DNA of 64,000 bases from Shinella sp. PSBB067 (lineage in GTDB: Bacteria > Pseudomonadota > Alphaproteobacteria > Rhizobiales > Rhizobiaceae): positions 620,001 through 684,000 of the forward strand of contig NZ_CP069303.1 in assembly GCF_016839145.1 (NCBI RefSeq), read 5' to 3'. Below, in pieces: positions 46,155 to 54,799 of this stretch; position 1 is the stretch's first letter; every line of letters starts with the position of its first letter. A program made the position numbers and the translations under genes. Below the pieces are notes generated by a model. That model did no database searches. It was not told where the DNA came from and saw nothing but the letters and a program-made list of their open reading frames with translations.

Positions 46155-47132
46155 TCAGCCGGCGGCGCGTTGCCGCCCGATCCCGGAGGACCTGTCGTGG
46201 TGATCCTGCCCCTTCGCCTCAACGTCGTCACCGTTGGCCGCCTTCGGCAGGCCCGCGCCGTTCGTGTAGCGATCCGCTCTCTGCCAGCTTTCGACCCGAC
46301 GGGCAGCCTCGCCCGCATCTAGCGACGCAAGCAGCGCTTCGGCGCCGCCGTCGGAAAGGTGCGGGTAGACCGTCCTCAGCAGGAACAGGCCGTCCGCCTC
46401 CGCCACGTCCAGCGCCAGCAGCGTCTCGGCGAGCTGACGTCCCGAAAGATCGAGAAGGATGCGCTCCGAAAGCCACTGGCTGGAGGCGAGCGCATCGGCG
46501 AGCGCCACCGCCATCATGCCGACATCGCCGGTGCGCGCGAAGCGCACGAAAAGCGCCTGATGGATGTCCGTCGCCGGTTCGAGCCGAACGGGGGCCTGCC
46601 CGGCCGGTGTCGCGGCGCGCATGAGCGCGCGCAATTCCTCACGGATCCCTTCCTCCCGTTCCAGCCGTGCCGCTTCCCGGAGCGCCGCCTCGCGGTCGTC
46701 GCCGGTCCTGCGGCTGGCATGGTCCTGATGGGTGCCGACCAGCGCCTCGATGACGGCGGGCGAAAGATCGTCGCGCCGGCCGATGGCGCGGGCATGGTCC
46801 GGGCCGGTCGTGCGCAGGATGCGCATCAGCGTGCCGTCGGCGATCGCCTTCGAGCCCATGAGGAAGATGGCGGCGATGCCGATCGGCTGGCGGGCGATGA
46901 AGAGGGCGACGTCCTGCGGCACCTGCGGGCAGCGCGACAGCGCCGCCACGGCCTGCCGGCGCGCCTCCTCGGTGGAGGCCTCATAGAGCTGCTCGAAGAG
47001 TTCGCCGAACTGGACGAGGTCGGATCTGGAGGGAAAGCGCAGGCTCTCGAAGCTGGACACCGTGGCCATCAGCACGATGTCCTTCGGCCGCCCGCCCTGC
47101 GGTCTCTCCAGTTCGCGAAACCTGTCCGCCAC
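46155..47132 (-). CDS. DUF2336 protein
   Basis: About 325 residues, mostly helical. FARTGDVGMMAVALADALASSQWLSERILLD and the Arg-rich helical repeats are typical of DUF2336 HEAT-like proteins. GTG at 47132 follows AGGTGTTTC; the frame stays open to 47177, where another GTG could be the start. It is convergent with DUF1491, a synteny also seen in other rhizobia. The function is unknown, possibly cell-envelope or cell-cycle related. Confidence 0.75.
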   Translation of the reverse strand: MADRFRELERPQGGRPKDIVLMATVSSFESLRFPSRSDLVQFGELFEQLYEASTEEARRQAVAALSRCPQVPQDVALFIARQPIGIAAIFLMGSKAIADGTLMRILRTTGPDHARAIGRRDDLSPAVIEALVGTHQDHASRRTGDDREAALREAARLEREEGIREELRALMRAATPAGQAPVRLEPATDIHQALFVRFARTGDVGMMAVALADALASSQWLSERILLDLSGRQLAETLLALDVAEADGLFLLRTVYPHLSDGGAEALLASLDAGEAARRVESWQRADRYTNGAGLPKAANGDDVEAKGQDHHDRSSGIGRQRAAG

Positions 47133-47580
47133 GAAACACCTGTCATCCCGGACCGGCAGCCCCTCGCCGATCCCCACTGTCGTTCACGAAAATTAGAGGA
47201 AAAACGTTAGCGAGCCGTTAACCTTGGCTGCGCGGAAACCGCAATGATTCCAACGAAATATGCGGGTACGGGAAAAGACGGCTGCTTCGCTTGTGTCTCC
47301 GGGCGGCACGCATCCTTCGCCCGCAAGGAAGCGCGGGCGGCGGCGTGGCGGCGACTGTGGATTACGGGGAAATCGCGCGGTTCCCGCCGGACCGGCGGAC
47401 CTGCGGCCACAGTAAAGCCCCACTTTCCCCCATTCTGCCGGGCTTTCCGCAAGCGGCCCCGACCGGCCGCTTCCGCGCGCGGCCTTGCCGTGCCCGGAGT
47501 CATCGGGCGGGCGTCAGCCCCTGGCCTTAACGAGAACTTTAGGGATGGCTGTTATACGTCCCGTAACGGGAGGCACCCTC
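47133..47580. other. 448-base gap, no supported gene
   Basis: GC-rich gap between the DUF2336 start and the ClpP-like gene. Open frames here lack good start sites and family resemblance. The CGTCCCGTAACGGGAGG palindrome just before 47581 may be regulatory or simply the ribosome site region. Confidence 0.4.
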
Positions 47581-48036
47581 ATGAAGCAGATCGCGCGCGC
47601 CGTTTGCGTCGCCGTCCTTGCAGTCTCGGCCACGGCTGCGCCCGCGGCGGCCATGGACCCCGCGAATTTCTATACGGTCCGCAACGATCATGGCGGCGTC
47701 GTCGTCGACTACGCCATCAAGGTCGCGCAACTGCAACAGTCCCGCCAGCGGGTCAAGTTCGCCGGGCGCTGCGATTCGGCCTGCACGCTGTATCTCGGCA
47801 TGAGCCGGTCGCAGCTTTGCGTCACGCCGTCGGCGCGCTTCGGCTTTCACCTTCCCTTCGGCAGTTCCTCGCGCGGCAACCAGGTCGCCGCGAAGTATCT
47901 GCTGAAGAGATATCCCCGCTGGGTGCATAGCTGGCTGCAGGCCAACGGCGGCCTGGATACCAGCCTGAAGGTCATGCCCTACGAATATGTCAGCCAGCAC
48001 ATCCGGCCCTGCGACGACCGGATCACGGCGTCGTAG
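47581..48036 (+). CDS. Exported ClpP/crotonase-like protein, degenerate
   Basis: A 151-residue exported protein with signal peptide MKQIARAVCVAVLAVSATAAPAAA. The mature part FAGRCDSACTLYLGMSRSQLCVTPSARFGFHLPFG resembles COG3904-type periplasmic ClpP-like proteins, with the putative nucleophile Ser in DSACTLYLG and a His in GFHLPFG. The protein is shorter than true ClpP-like peptidases and the acidic residue of a triad is not obvious. The start follows GGGAGGCACCCTC. Confidence 0.65.
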   Translation: MKQIARAVCVAVLAVSATAAPAAAMDPANFYTVRNDHGGVVVDYAIKVAQLQQSRQRVKFAGRCDSACTLYLGMSRSQLCVTPSARFGFHLPFGSSSRGNQVAAKYLLKRYPRWVHSWLQANGGLDTSLKVMPYEYVSQHIRPCDDRITAS

Positions 48037-48145
48037 AATAGGATTGGTCGCGGGCGCGCGATGAGGACGCGGGCAGGCCAAGGGAGCCGGAAGCCCCTTG
48101 GCCTTTCTTCATGCGATACGGGACGCTTCTGCGCCGTGGCAGCCG

Positions 48146-48895
48146 TTACGTGGGCTGCTGGTCGTGGCCGCGGTCGCCGCCGCGATCATGTCCGCCGTGC
48201 CGGTGGCCACCGCCTTTATGGCCGTGGCCCCAACCCCCGCCGCCTTGACCGTGGTCTCTGCCGCCGCCGTTATGGCCCTGGCCCCAGCCCCCGCCGCCTT
48301 GACCGTGGTCTCTGCCGCCGCCGTTATGGCCGTGGCCCCAGCCCCCGCCGTCTTGACCGTGGTCTCTGCCGCCGCCGTTATGGCCCTGGCCCCAGCCCCC
48401 GCCGTCTTGACCGTGGTCCCTGCCGCCGCCGTTATGGCCGTGGCCCCAGCCACCACCGTCATGACCATGGTCTCTGCCGCCACCATGCCCGTGGCCGCCG
48501 TGACCCCCGTCATGGCCGTGACCATGCCCGTGGCCATGCCCGTGGCCATGACCGTGACCGTGGCCATGACCGTCGCCGTCACCATCGCCGTCACCGCCGC
48601 TTCCCCCACCGTCGTTCGAGCGGCTGCCGAACGTGCCGGCGGTGCTGGCGGTGTCGGGCCTGACGAAGCTGGTGGAGGCAAGTGCGGTACAGGCCGTCAT
48701 GACATTCTTGTACCGCTGCCGCACATCTTGAAGCGCGGCCTTGTCGCCGGAGGCGAGGGCCGCTTCGCACGCCGCATCGGCGCGTGCCTGTAAAGTTCTT
48801 CCTGGCTGGATTGTTTGTGCGTTAGCGTACGAAGTAAATACGCCGAAGCATGCCGCAACTGCCGTTGCGGACAACAGGATTTTACGCGAAAACAT
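48146..48895 (-). CDS. Exported Gly/His-rich repeat protein
   Basis: A 249-residue protein with signal peptide MFSRKILLSATAVAACFGVFTSYANA. A short ordered region (residues 27-80, two cysteines) is followed by ten GH pairs and then an 18-residue unit GGGWGHGHNGGGRDHGQD repeated about five times, closing with HKGGGHRHGGHDRGGDRGHD. The His-rich tail suggests periplasmic metal binding (Ni, Zn or Cu), as in histidine-rich metallochaperones, but no metal-transport gene is adjacent. GAGAGG precedes the chosen start. Confidence 0.75.
   Translation of the reverse strand: MFSRKILLSATAVAACFGVFTSYANAQTIQPGRTLQARADAACEAALASGDKAALQDVRQRYKNVMTACTALASTSFVRPDTASTAGTFGSRSNDGGGSGGDGDGDGDGHGHGHGHGHGHGHGHGHGHDGGHGGHGHGGGRDHGHDGGGWGHGHNGGGRDHGQDGGGWGQGHNGGGRDHGQDGGGWGHGHNGGGRDHGQGGGGWGQGHNGGGRDHGQGGGGWGHGHKGGGHRHGGHDRGGDRGHDQQPT
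48215..48490. repeat. 54-bp tandem repeat inside the Gly/His-rich gene
   Basis: The codons for the 18-residue unit recur about five times with few substitutions (54-bp period, reading GTCTCTGCCGCCGCCGTTAT on the plus strand). This implies recent unequal recombination and likely copy-number variation between strains. Confidence 0.85.
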
Positions 48896-48910
48896 GACAA
48901 ATCCTCTCAA

Positions 48911-49180
48911 CGTTGTTTACAAGATATAGTCGTCACCTTCTTGATGTGTGACGTTAACTTTATATTAGGCATTTTTTACATGAGTTTCAATTTTTTAGTC
49001 ATTATAAAAGAAATTTGAAATGGAGGTTTTGTTTTGAAAGCTCAAATTGATACTATTAAGATTATTGTTTTGTCCCGGCATTCTAGCCATCGTGGCTTCA
49101 CGTCTATTTTCGAGACCGGTGTGATCTATTTCACGTATTGCGAAAGCCTATATTATTTTAGAAATAGGTAATTCAGCATT
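48911..49180. other. AT-rich gene-poor gap
   Basis: An unusually AT-rich stretch in this GC-rich window (TTTTTTACATGAGTTTC and GAAGAAATTTGAAATGG-like tracts). No ORF with family resemblance was found. A TTG-initiated 45-codon frame at 49034 is the only candidate. The gap may be a promoter region or recently acquired DNA. Confidence 0.6.
49034..49171 (+). CDS. Possible 45-aa small ORF in AT-rich gap
   Basis: TTG preceded by TGGAGGTTTTGTT opens MKAQIDTIKIIVLSRHS and continues to TAA after 45 codons. The base composition is far from the window's average and no homologue is known to me, so it could be chance. It is reported only for its strong ribosome-site resemblance. Confidence 0.2.
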   Translation: MKAQIDTIKIIVLSRHSSHRGFTSIFETGVIYFTYCESLYYFRNR

Positions 49181-49744
49181 TTATTGTGGAAAGGGTCGGC
49201 CGCTGCGGCCGGCACCGGGGCGCTGCTCTCCCGGCTTCATCGCCCAAGAGGAGTTTTTCGGGATATGCTGTATTTCCTTGCGGCAGGACGGCGGGGGAAG
49301 GGGGCGTCCGGAAGGGCTTTTGTCCGCTTGCAACCGTCCCGTTCCCGGGCGTCCGCTCGCCTCCGGCGACAGATATGAATTCGTTACGAATTAAGATTAA
49401 CAGTATGTTAACCGGATCCTCGTTAGTTTTCGGGGCATGGATCGGCTCGTCTAATGCATCGGACGTGCTATGATTCGACCATGGAAGCGGCGGGCGGCCC
49501 GAGGGCGCCGCCGTTTCGAAGGGGAAAGGTGCGATGTTCCGGATGCCGGGCGGCGACCAGACACATTCCCGTGAAAGGGAAACTTCTGGCCCCGTATCGC
49601 CGTTTTCCACCCGTATGCGGCAGGATGGCGTATGCTCCTCTCACATGCGGGATGACGGCGCCGGATGCACCGGCCCGATCGGACGGGCAGGGTGAGATTT
49701 GTAGGAGTGCTTCATCCGTCTCGATTCTTCTTCTGGAGGCGAGA
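49172..49744. other. 573-base gap, no supported gene
   Basis: Between the AT-rich stretch and the small protein at 49745, GC-rich sequence resumes. It has GGTCGGCCGCTGCGGCCGGC, a palindrome at about 49192-49212, and no ORF that I can support. Confidence 0.35.
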
Positions 49745-49933
49745 ATGGCAGGCGTGGTACGATTGAACGAATGGCTCGCGCGAATGCCGCGACGGGAAAC
49801 CGTTCGACCTGAGGCTCCGGCCCAGATACTGCTCTTTACCGGCGTGCGCTACGAGCGCCTGACGCCCGCGATGCTCGCCGCACGCGGCAAGGCGGACAAG
49901 CAGGGCGCCAAGGACACGGCCCGCCGGCCGTGA
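49745..49933 (+). CDS. Small conserved hypothetical protein
   Basis: A 62-residue protein with a strong TGGAGGCGAGA ribosome site immediately upstream. It is basic, with RLNEWLARMPRRE at the N-terminus and APAQILLFTGVRYERL in the middle. Such short proteins recur in rhizobia without a known role. No family is assigned. Confidence 0.6.
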   Translation: MAGVVRLNEWLARMPRRETVRPEAPAQILLFTGVRYERLTPAMLAARGKADKQGAKDTARRP

Positions 49934-50014
49934 ACCGTTTTTTGCGCGGCCTCGTGCCGGCGCACGTCTTGCCGCCGGGCGCGCCGCATTGGAGCGCCGG
50001 CGATGGTCCCGCGC

Positions 50015-50569
50015 CTACTGGTCCGGCCCGAACGGCTCGCAGCTGGCATCCGCGATGAAGGCATTTGCCGCCGGGCGGCGGCTTTCGGCGGGCACGAAGG
50101 TGCGCAGCACCGCATAGCCTTCCTCTCCCCGCATTTCCACCAGGATCGACTGTTCCAGCTCCTGCGGCACCGCCTTGCGGATGCCGATGAGCTGGATGGG
50201 CGTGGCGACCAGCGTGTCGAGCGCGCCGGACACGGACGTGCGGTCGTTCATGCTGAAGACCTCGTTGGACGCGCTGTCATAGACGGCCAGCGACCAGAAG
50301 GGCACGTCGCCCTCCGCAAAGAGGCGGACCGGGCCGTTTTCCAGCGAGAAGGTGCACACGGCGGTCTTCATCGCCGGGTCGTCGTTGATCGGCGCCAGCG
50401 TATCGCCGGCCCGGTCGGCGAGCGGGTAGAAGCGGTTCGCCTCGCCGAGGCTCTGGACGCGCGTATAGGCATCGCGCCCGGTGAAGCTCGGCAGCGAGAG
50501 GATGATGACGATGTGCAGCAGCGCCGCCCCGACGAGGCCGATGGCGATGGCATAGAGGAAGCTACGCAT
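50015..50569 (-). CDS. DUF1254-type membrane-anchored protein
   Basis: A 184-residue protein with one N-terminal membrane segment (MRSFLYAIAIGLVGAALLHIVIILSL) and a periplasmic domain (VRLFAEGDVPFWSLAVYDSASNEVFSMNDR) matching the DUF1254 pattern of rhizobia. Its ATG overlaps the stop of the DUF1214 gene by 8 bases. The two DUFs often occur together. Confidence 0.75.
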   Translation of the reverse strand: MRSFLYAIAIGLVGAALLHIVIILSLPSFTGRDAYTRVQSLGEANRFYPLADRAGDTLAPINDDPAMKTAVCTFSLENGPVRLFAEGDVPFWSLAVYDSASNEVFSMNDRTSVSGALDTLVATPIQLIGIRKAVPQELEQSILVEMRGEEGYAVLRTFVPAESRRPAANAFIADASCEPFGPDQ

Positions 50570-51155
50570 CGGCGCAGTCCAGCCGCCGGATGCCCGGCAT
50601 GGCAAGATCGATGACGCCGGAGCTGCCGGCGGTCGGCGTGTCGAGCAGGGTCATGACGAGAAGGAAGGGCGCCCGGCCCTCCGGCACGGCGAGCCAGTTG
50701 CCGGACACGGCGGAAGAGGCGATGCGGATGGAAAAGGTGCTGTCGGCGCCGCGCAGCACGGACCAGGCGTTGAGGCCTGTCGGCAGGTCCGCGCGCGCGC
50801 CGGGAAGCGGATTGCCGCTCCGGTCCGTCGCATGCAGCGTCCACAGGCGCGCCGGCGGCGTGATGCCGGCGATCTCATAGCGGCAGTTCTCGGCGAGCGT
50901 GCGGTTGTCGCTGTCCGTCGCGGCGGTGAAGACGAGGCCTTCCGCCCCGCCGAGCAGCAGCCTTCCGTCCCGCGCGCGGTGGGCCTTGGCGTAAGGATCG
51001 GCATTGATCGTCTGGGCCGCGGGAAACGCCGTCCAGGGGCCGAGCGTGATGGCGCCGAAACCGACCGTCGCCCTGAGCGCGTAGATCGAGCTCAGGATGC
51101 CGAGGCCGAAGGCGACGGCGAGCGCAGTGGCGATGACGAGGGGTGTTCGGAACAA
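50562..51155 (-). CDS. DUF1214-type membrane-anchored protein
   Basis: About 197 residues. One membrane segment (TPLVIATALAVAFGLGILSSIYA) is followed by a DUF1214-like beta domain (ENCRYEIAGITPPARLWTLHATD and FSIRIASSAVSGNWLAVPEG). The start is uncertain: TTG at 51155 is assumed; the frame is open to a TTG at 51215 that overlaps the end of the PBP1A gene. The likely order of the transcription unit is PBP1A, DUF1214, DUF1254. Confidence 0.75.
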   Translation of the reverse strand: MFRTPLVIATALAVAFGLGILSSIYALRATVGFGAITLGPWTAFPAAQTINADPYAKAHRARDGRLLLGGAEGLVFTAATDSDNRTLAENCRYEIAGITPPARLWTLHATDRSGNPLPGARADLPTGLNAWSVLRGADSTFSIRIASSAVSGNWLAVPEGRAPFLLVMTLLDTPTAGSSGVIDLAMPGIRRLDCADA

Positions 51156-51183
51156 GGGATCGACCGTTGGAATCAGCGTTGCG

Positions 51184-53367
51184 TCACTCTGTCCGCTTCG
51201 CCGGAGCAAGGTCAAGCGCCCCGTCGAGCGCGGCCACGCGGCCGTCCGCCTTGAGGGGCGCGGCCTCGCCGAGCTGGCGTGCGATGTCCTTCAGCAGCCG
51301 CGTGACATCCGTGGAGAGCGAACGGGGACGCACGAGCGCGGGAAGCGGGTTCTCGTCGCTCGGCGCCTTGGCGACCTCGGTGGCGGCCTTGCCGTCGGGC
51401 AGGGGATTGTCGATGCCGGGGATGGGGCGCAGCTCGATGCCCTGGTGGGCATAGTCCATCAGGCGCTTGAAGGTCATGGCGGGCAGGGAGCCGCCGGTCA
51501 TGTTGTTGGTCGAGGTATAGTCGTCGTTGCCGTACCAGACGGCGGTCGTGTAGTTGCCGGTGAAGCCGACATACCAGGCGTCGCGATAGGCCTGCGTCGT
51601 GCCGGTCTTGCCGCCGGAGACGATGCCGCGGTCGAGCGCGCCGCGCCGCGCCGTGCCGTTCACCGGAATGGTGACGAAGATCCGGTTCATCGAGGAGGTC
51701 GCGCCTTCCGACAGGATGCGCCGCGGCGGGGGCGCGTCGCGGCCGAAATCGTAGAGGATGTCGCCGTCGTAGTTGATGATCTGGCTGATGCCGTGGCGGC
51801 GCGACTGCACGCCGTCGGCCGGGAACACCGCATAGGCCGTCGCCTGGTCGAGAACGGTGACTTCCGAGGTGCCGAGCGGCATGGTCTTGTCGGTGCGCAG
51901 CGGCGTCTCGACGCCCATCTGCCTGGCGATTTCGGCGATGCGCTTGGTGCCGAGCTTGTCCTTGGCGAGGCGCACCGGCACCGTGTTGATGGACTTGGCC
52001 ATCGCCGTCATCAGCGAGATGCGGCCGGCGTAGCTGCGCCCGTAATTCTGCGGCGACCATCCGCCCCAGCTGATCGGCGCGTCGACGATGGTCGTCTCCG
52101 GCGTCATGCCGGCCTCCATGGCCGCGGCATAGGTATAGGCCTTGAAGGAGGAGCCCGGCTGGCGCAGCGCCCGGGTGGCGCGGTTGAACTGGCTCTCGCC
52201 ATAGTCCCGCCCGCCGACCATGGCGCGCACGGCCCCGCCGTTCTCCACCATGACAAGCGCGCCCTGCTTGACGCGGTAGCTCTCGCCGTACTGGCGAAGG
52301 CCGCTTTCGACGGCCTCCTCGGCGGCGGCCTGCAGGCCCATGTCGATGGTGGTGCGCACGATGAGCGAGTGCTGGGCGAAAGGCTTGGCGATGCGCTGCA
52401 CCTCGTCGAAGGCCCAGTCGAGGAAGAAGTCCGGCGCGGTCTTCTCGTTGCGGTCGATGACGGAGGCCGGGTTGCGCCGCGCGGCGATCACCTGGCCCTC
52501 GGTCATCAGGCCGCCCTGCACGAGATTGGTCAGCACCTCGTTGGCGCGCGCGCGCGCCGCCGGCAGGTTGACATGCGGGGCATAGCGGGCGGGCGCCTTG
52601 AACAGGCCGGCCAGCATGGCGGATTCGGCAAGGTTCACATCCGTCACGTTCTTGCCGAAATAGAACTGCGCGGCCGCCGCCACCCCGAAGGTGCCGCCGC
52701 CCATATAGGCGCGGTCGAGATAGAGCCGCAGGATCTCCTTCTTGGAAAGGTTCGCCTCCAGCCACAATGCCAGGAACGCCTCCTTGACCTTGCGCTCGAT
52801 GGTGCGCTCGTTGGAGAGGAACAGGTTCTTGGCGAGCTGCTGGGTAAGCGTGGAGCCGCCCTGCACGACGCCGCCGGCCCGCGCATTCTCGTTCATGGCG
52901 CGGGCAAGGCCGAGGAAATCGATGCCGAAATGGGTGAAGAAACGGCGGTCCTCCGTCGCCAGCACCGCCTTGATCAGGTGGTCCGGCAATTCGTCGATAG
53001 GAACGGAATCCTCGTGGATGATGCCGCGATGGCCGATCTCGTTGCCGTAGCGGTCGAGGAAGGTGACGGCGAAATCGCTCTGGGCGCGCCAGTCGCCCTT
53101 GGTCTCCTCGAAGGCGGGCAGCGCCAGCGCCAGCAGCAGCACGAAGCCGGCGCTGCCGAGGTTCATGCCTTCGCCGGCGACCTCGAAGACGGCCTTCTTC
53201 CAGCCTTTGACGTGGAAGCGGCGGGAGAAGATGGTGATCTCCTCCCATATCTCCGCCGCGCGGAAGCCGGCGTTCCAGACCGTGGAGTCGATCCAGGAAT
53301 CGATGCGCAGGAAGATGTGCCGCTTGCGGCGGCGGGGTTTTTCGGGCTTCTGGCTGTCGTCTTCCAC
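51184..53367 (-). CDS. PBP1A-family penicillin-binding protein
   Basis: A 727-residue bifunctional cell-wall synthase. After an Arg-rich cytoplasmic part and a single membrane segment (GSAGFVLLLALALPAF), the glycosyltransferase GT51 domain includes EDRRFFTHFGID, QGGSTLTQQLAKNLFL and the KEAFLALWLEANLSKKEILRLYLDRAYMGGG block. The transpeptidase domain has SSFK near 406, SIN (MAKSINTVPVR) and KTGTT near 585. The N-terminus begins with GTG preceded by AAGG. It polymerises glycan strands and cross-links them. Confidence 0.93.
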   Translation of the reverse strand: MEDDSQKPEKPRRRKRHIFLRIDSWIDSTVWNAGFRAAEIWEEITIFSRRFHVKGWKKAVFEVAGEGMNLGSAGFVLLLALALPAFEETKGDWRAQSDFAVTFLDRYGNEIGHRGIIHEDSVPIDELPDHLIKAVLATEDRRFFTHFGIDFLGLARAMNENARAGGVVQGGSTLTQQLAKNLFLSNERTIERKVKEAFLALWLEANLSKKEILRLYLDRAYMGGGTFGVAAAAQFYFGKNVTDVNLAESAMLAGLFKAPARYAPHVNLPAARARANEVLTNLVQGGLMTEGQVIAARRNPASVIDRNEKTAPDFFLDWAFDEVQRIAKPFAQHSLIVRTTIDMGLQAAAEEAVESGLRQYGESYRVKQGALVMVENGGAVRAMVGGRDYGESQFNRATRALRQPGSSFKAYTYAAAMEAGMTPETTIVDAPISWGGWSPQNYGRSYAGRISLMTAMAKSINTVPVRLAKDKLGTKRIAEIARQMGVETPLRTDKTMPLGTSEVTVLDQATAYAVFPADGVQSRRHGISQIINYDGDILYDFGRDAPPPRRILSEGATSSMNRIFVTIPVNGTARRGALDRGIVSGGKTGTTQAYRDAWYVGFTGNYTTAVWYGNDDYTSTNNMTGGSLPAMTFKRLMDYAHQGIELRPIPGIDNPLPDGKAATEVAKAPSDENPLPALVRPRSLSTDVTRLLKDIARQLGEAAPLKADGRVAALDGALDLAPAKRTE

Positions 53368-53545
53368 GATCGCATACCTTGTGACGGGACGGCCCGCAGC
53401 CTGCCCGGGTCTGGTTAACGTCCTGTCACCAGCGGTTTATTCGGGCACGATAACAGCCTTTTGACGGCAACTGAACGGAATTTGCGGGGAGTGGCGCGGG
53501 GGCAAGGGCCTTGACCTTTGGCCGCAAGGGGTTCAGGGGTCGGAC

Positions 53546-54031
53546 ATGACGACCAAGACTGCGCAAAAGCCCGGCGACCTGCCGTTCTGGAAGACCAAGA
53601 CGCTTGCCGAGATGAACGACGCGGAGTGGGAGAGCCTGTGCGACGGCTGCGGGCTCTGTTGCCTCAACAAGCTGGAGGACTGGGACACCGGCGAGATCGC
53701 CTGGACCTCCATCCGCTGCGTGCTGCTCGACGGGGAGAGCTGTCGCTGCTCGGACTACGAGAACCGGCAGGCGACCGTGCCCGATTGCATCCGCCTGACG
53801 GTGGAGACCGTCTCGAAGATCTCCTGGCTGCCGCCGACCTGTGGCTACCGCCTCGTCCGCGACGGCCACGACCTCTACTGGTGGCACCCGCTCGTCTCCG
53901 GCGATCCCGACACCGTGCACCAGGCCGGCATTTCCGCGCGCGGGCGCACCGTCAGCGAGGAGGGCCTCGATATCGACGACTACGAGGATTACCTCGTCAC
54001 GTGGCCGCTCGAAGTAGGCGAGGGGAAGTAG
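53546..54031 (+). CDS. YcgN/UPF0260 cysteine-cluster protein
   Basis: A 161-residue protein. [26 protein letters not shown] at residues 30-55 and [29 protein letters not shown] are the cysteine-rich UPF0260 (YcgN) motif, likely a metal site. Its function is unknown. It is divergent from the PBP1A gene. Confidence 0.9.
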   Translation: MTTKTAQKPGDLPFWKTKTLAEMNDAEWESLCDGCGLCCLNKLEDWDTGEIAWTSIRCVLLDGESCRCSDYENRQATVPDCIRLTVETVSKISWLPPTCGYRLVRDGHDLYWWHPLVSGDPDTVHQAGISARGRTVSEEGLDIDDYEDYLVTWPLEVGEGK

Positions 54032-54039
54032 CCGCCCCA

Positions 54040-54130
54040 GGAGCGTTTTTTCTTTTCTCCGGATCGTGAAAGACGCTCCATCTCCTTGTTTCCACGCACT
54101 TGCGGACGCGAGCCGCCGCGCATTTTGCCT
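54040..54130. repeat. Rhizobial intergenic repeat, family D, copy 3
   Basis: AGGAGCGTTTTTTC and GAAAGACGCTCC palindrome, then ATCTCCTTGTTT, CGCACTTGCGGACGCGAGCCGC, GCATTTTGCCTAG, in the same order as in the copy at 31602. Confidence 0.7.
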
Positions 54131-54461
54131 AGTGAAGGCTGGCGGCGGCGAGCTTCTTCGGCGCGACATTGCGCCAGGCGGTGCCGATCAGCGCGCGCAC
54201 CCGCTCGCCGTCCGCATCGTCGAAATAGAGCGAGGTCCAGCCCTTCTGTCCCCAGCCGCCGGGCACCGGCGCGCAGAGGCCGGGATCGGTCTCCAGCACC
54301 AGCGATTGCTGGTCCCGCGTGAACTTCAGGACCGCGCGGCCGGGCTCGGGCAGGGTCATGAACACCTTCTCGCCCACCCGGAAGTCCCGCTTCCCGAAAT
54401 GGGCGCTTTCCCGCGCTCCCGGCATGCCGAGCGCCATCGTGATGAGGTCGTCGGATATCAT
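54129..54461 (-). CDS. MmcQ/YjbR family protein
   Basis: A 110-residue protein: DDLITMALGMPGARESAHFGKRDFRVGEKVFMTLPE and GWGQKGWTSLYFDDADGERVRALIGTAWRNVAPKKLA match the YjbR fold (double-wing DNA-binding-like). The role of the family is unknown. The start at 54461 gives the typical length. Confidence 0.88.
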   Translation of the reverse strand: MISDDLITMALGMPGARESAHFGKRDFRVGEKVFMTLPEPGRAVLKFTRDQQSLVLETDPGLCAPVPGGWGQKGWTSLYFDDADGERVRALIGTAWRNVAPKKLAAASLH

Positions 54462-54524
54462 GGTTGAAGGATAGCACCGAACGGCCCCTTGGAAAAGTTT
54501 TCGGCCGAAATAGGAAAATAGTCC

Positions 54525-54553
54525 TTGACGGCGTCACGGTCGTTTGCTAGGGT
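54525..54553 (+). promoter_or_regulatory. Candidate sigma-70 type promoter before the GTA module
   Basis: TTGACG and TAGGGT, separated by 17 bases, with the start expected near 54560. They precede a 190-base untranslated stretch and a strong terminator. Confidence 0.5.
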
Positions 54554-54559
54554 TATGTC

Positions 54560-54785
54560 ATGGTCGGAAAGGTGCAGGCGGCGGGTTCGCCGGGCTTTCC
54601 GGAGGCTGAAGGTTCGGCGATGGCCGCCCGCGGCCGGCCAGGACAGTTCCGCCACGGCGCGTTGCGCTTCTGGAATTGTACAGAAACCCTGGTGATGGGG
54701 CATGTCCGCTTTCGGAGAGAGGCGAGGGTGCCCGGAAGAGATTTTGGCAGGCGCTCGTTCCTTTCGGACCGGGCGCCTTTTTCAT
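54560..54785 (+). ncRNA. Candidate small RNA or untranslated leader before the GTA module
   Basis: A promoter-like TTGACG/TAGGGT and the terminator at 54749-54785 bracket about 225 bases. The ORF that runs through them is not protein-like in composition or motif. I could not match it to 6S RNA, SRP RNA, tmRNA or RNase P RNA. It could be a stand-alone RNA or an attenuated leader of the GTA genes. Confidence 0.3.
54749..54785 (+). terminator. Intrinsic terminator immediately upstream of the GTA module
   Basis: AGGCGCTCGTTCC and GGACCGGGCGCCT pair over 13 positions (one mismatch, one wobble) around a TTTC loop, followed by TTTTTCATTTT. It ends 15 bases before the first GTA-module start. Confidence 0.8.
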
Positions 54786-54799
54786 TTTCGGGCCTTGCG

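Noticed and set aside
47244..47930. A 228-codon forward frame overlapping the ClpP-like gene
   Set aside because: It is out of frame with the exported protein, which has a signal peptide and ribosome site; the longer frame has no motif.
49173..49610. A 145-codon reverse frame in the gap before 49745
   Set aside because: No ribosome site, no motif, and a forward frame of similar quality overlaps it; likely chance.
51097..53418. A 773-codon forward frame
   Set aside because: Antisense to PBP1A; Arg/Gly/His-rich shadow composition.
54560..54785. 6S RNA, SRP RNA, tmRNA or RNase P RNA
   Set aside because: The conserved blocks I know for these RNAs (for example GGTCCGGAAGGAAGCAGC of SRP RNA) are not present.
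54560..54799. N-terminal extension of the first GTA-module protein
   Set aside because: It would run through a strong terminator hairpin and has no protein-like composition. The start at 54800 or 54812 is more likely.
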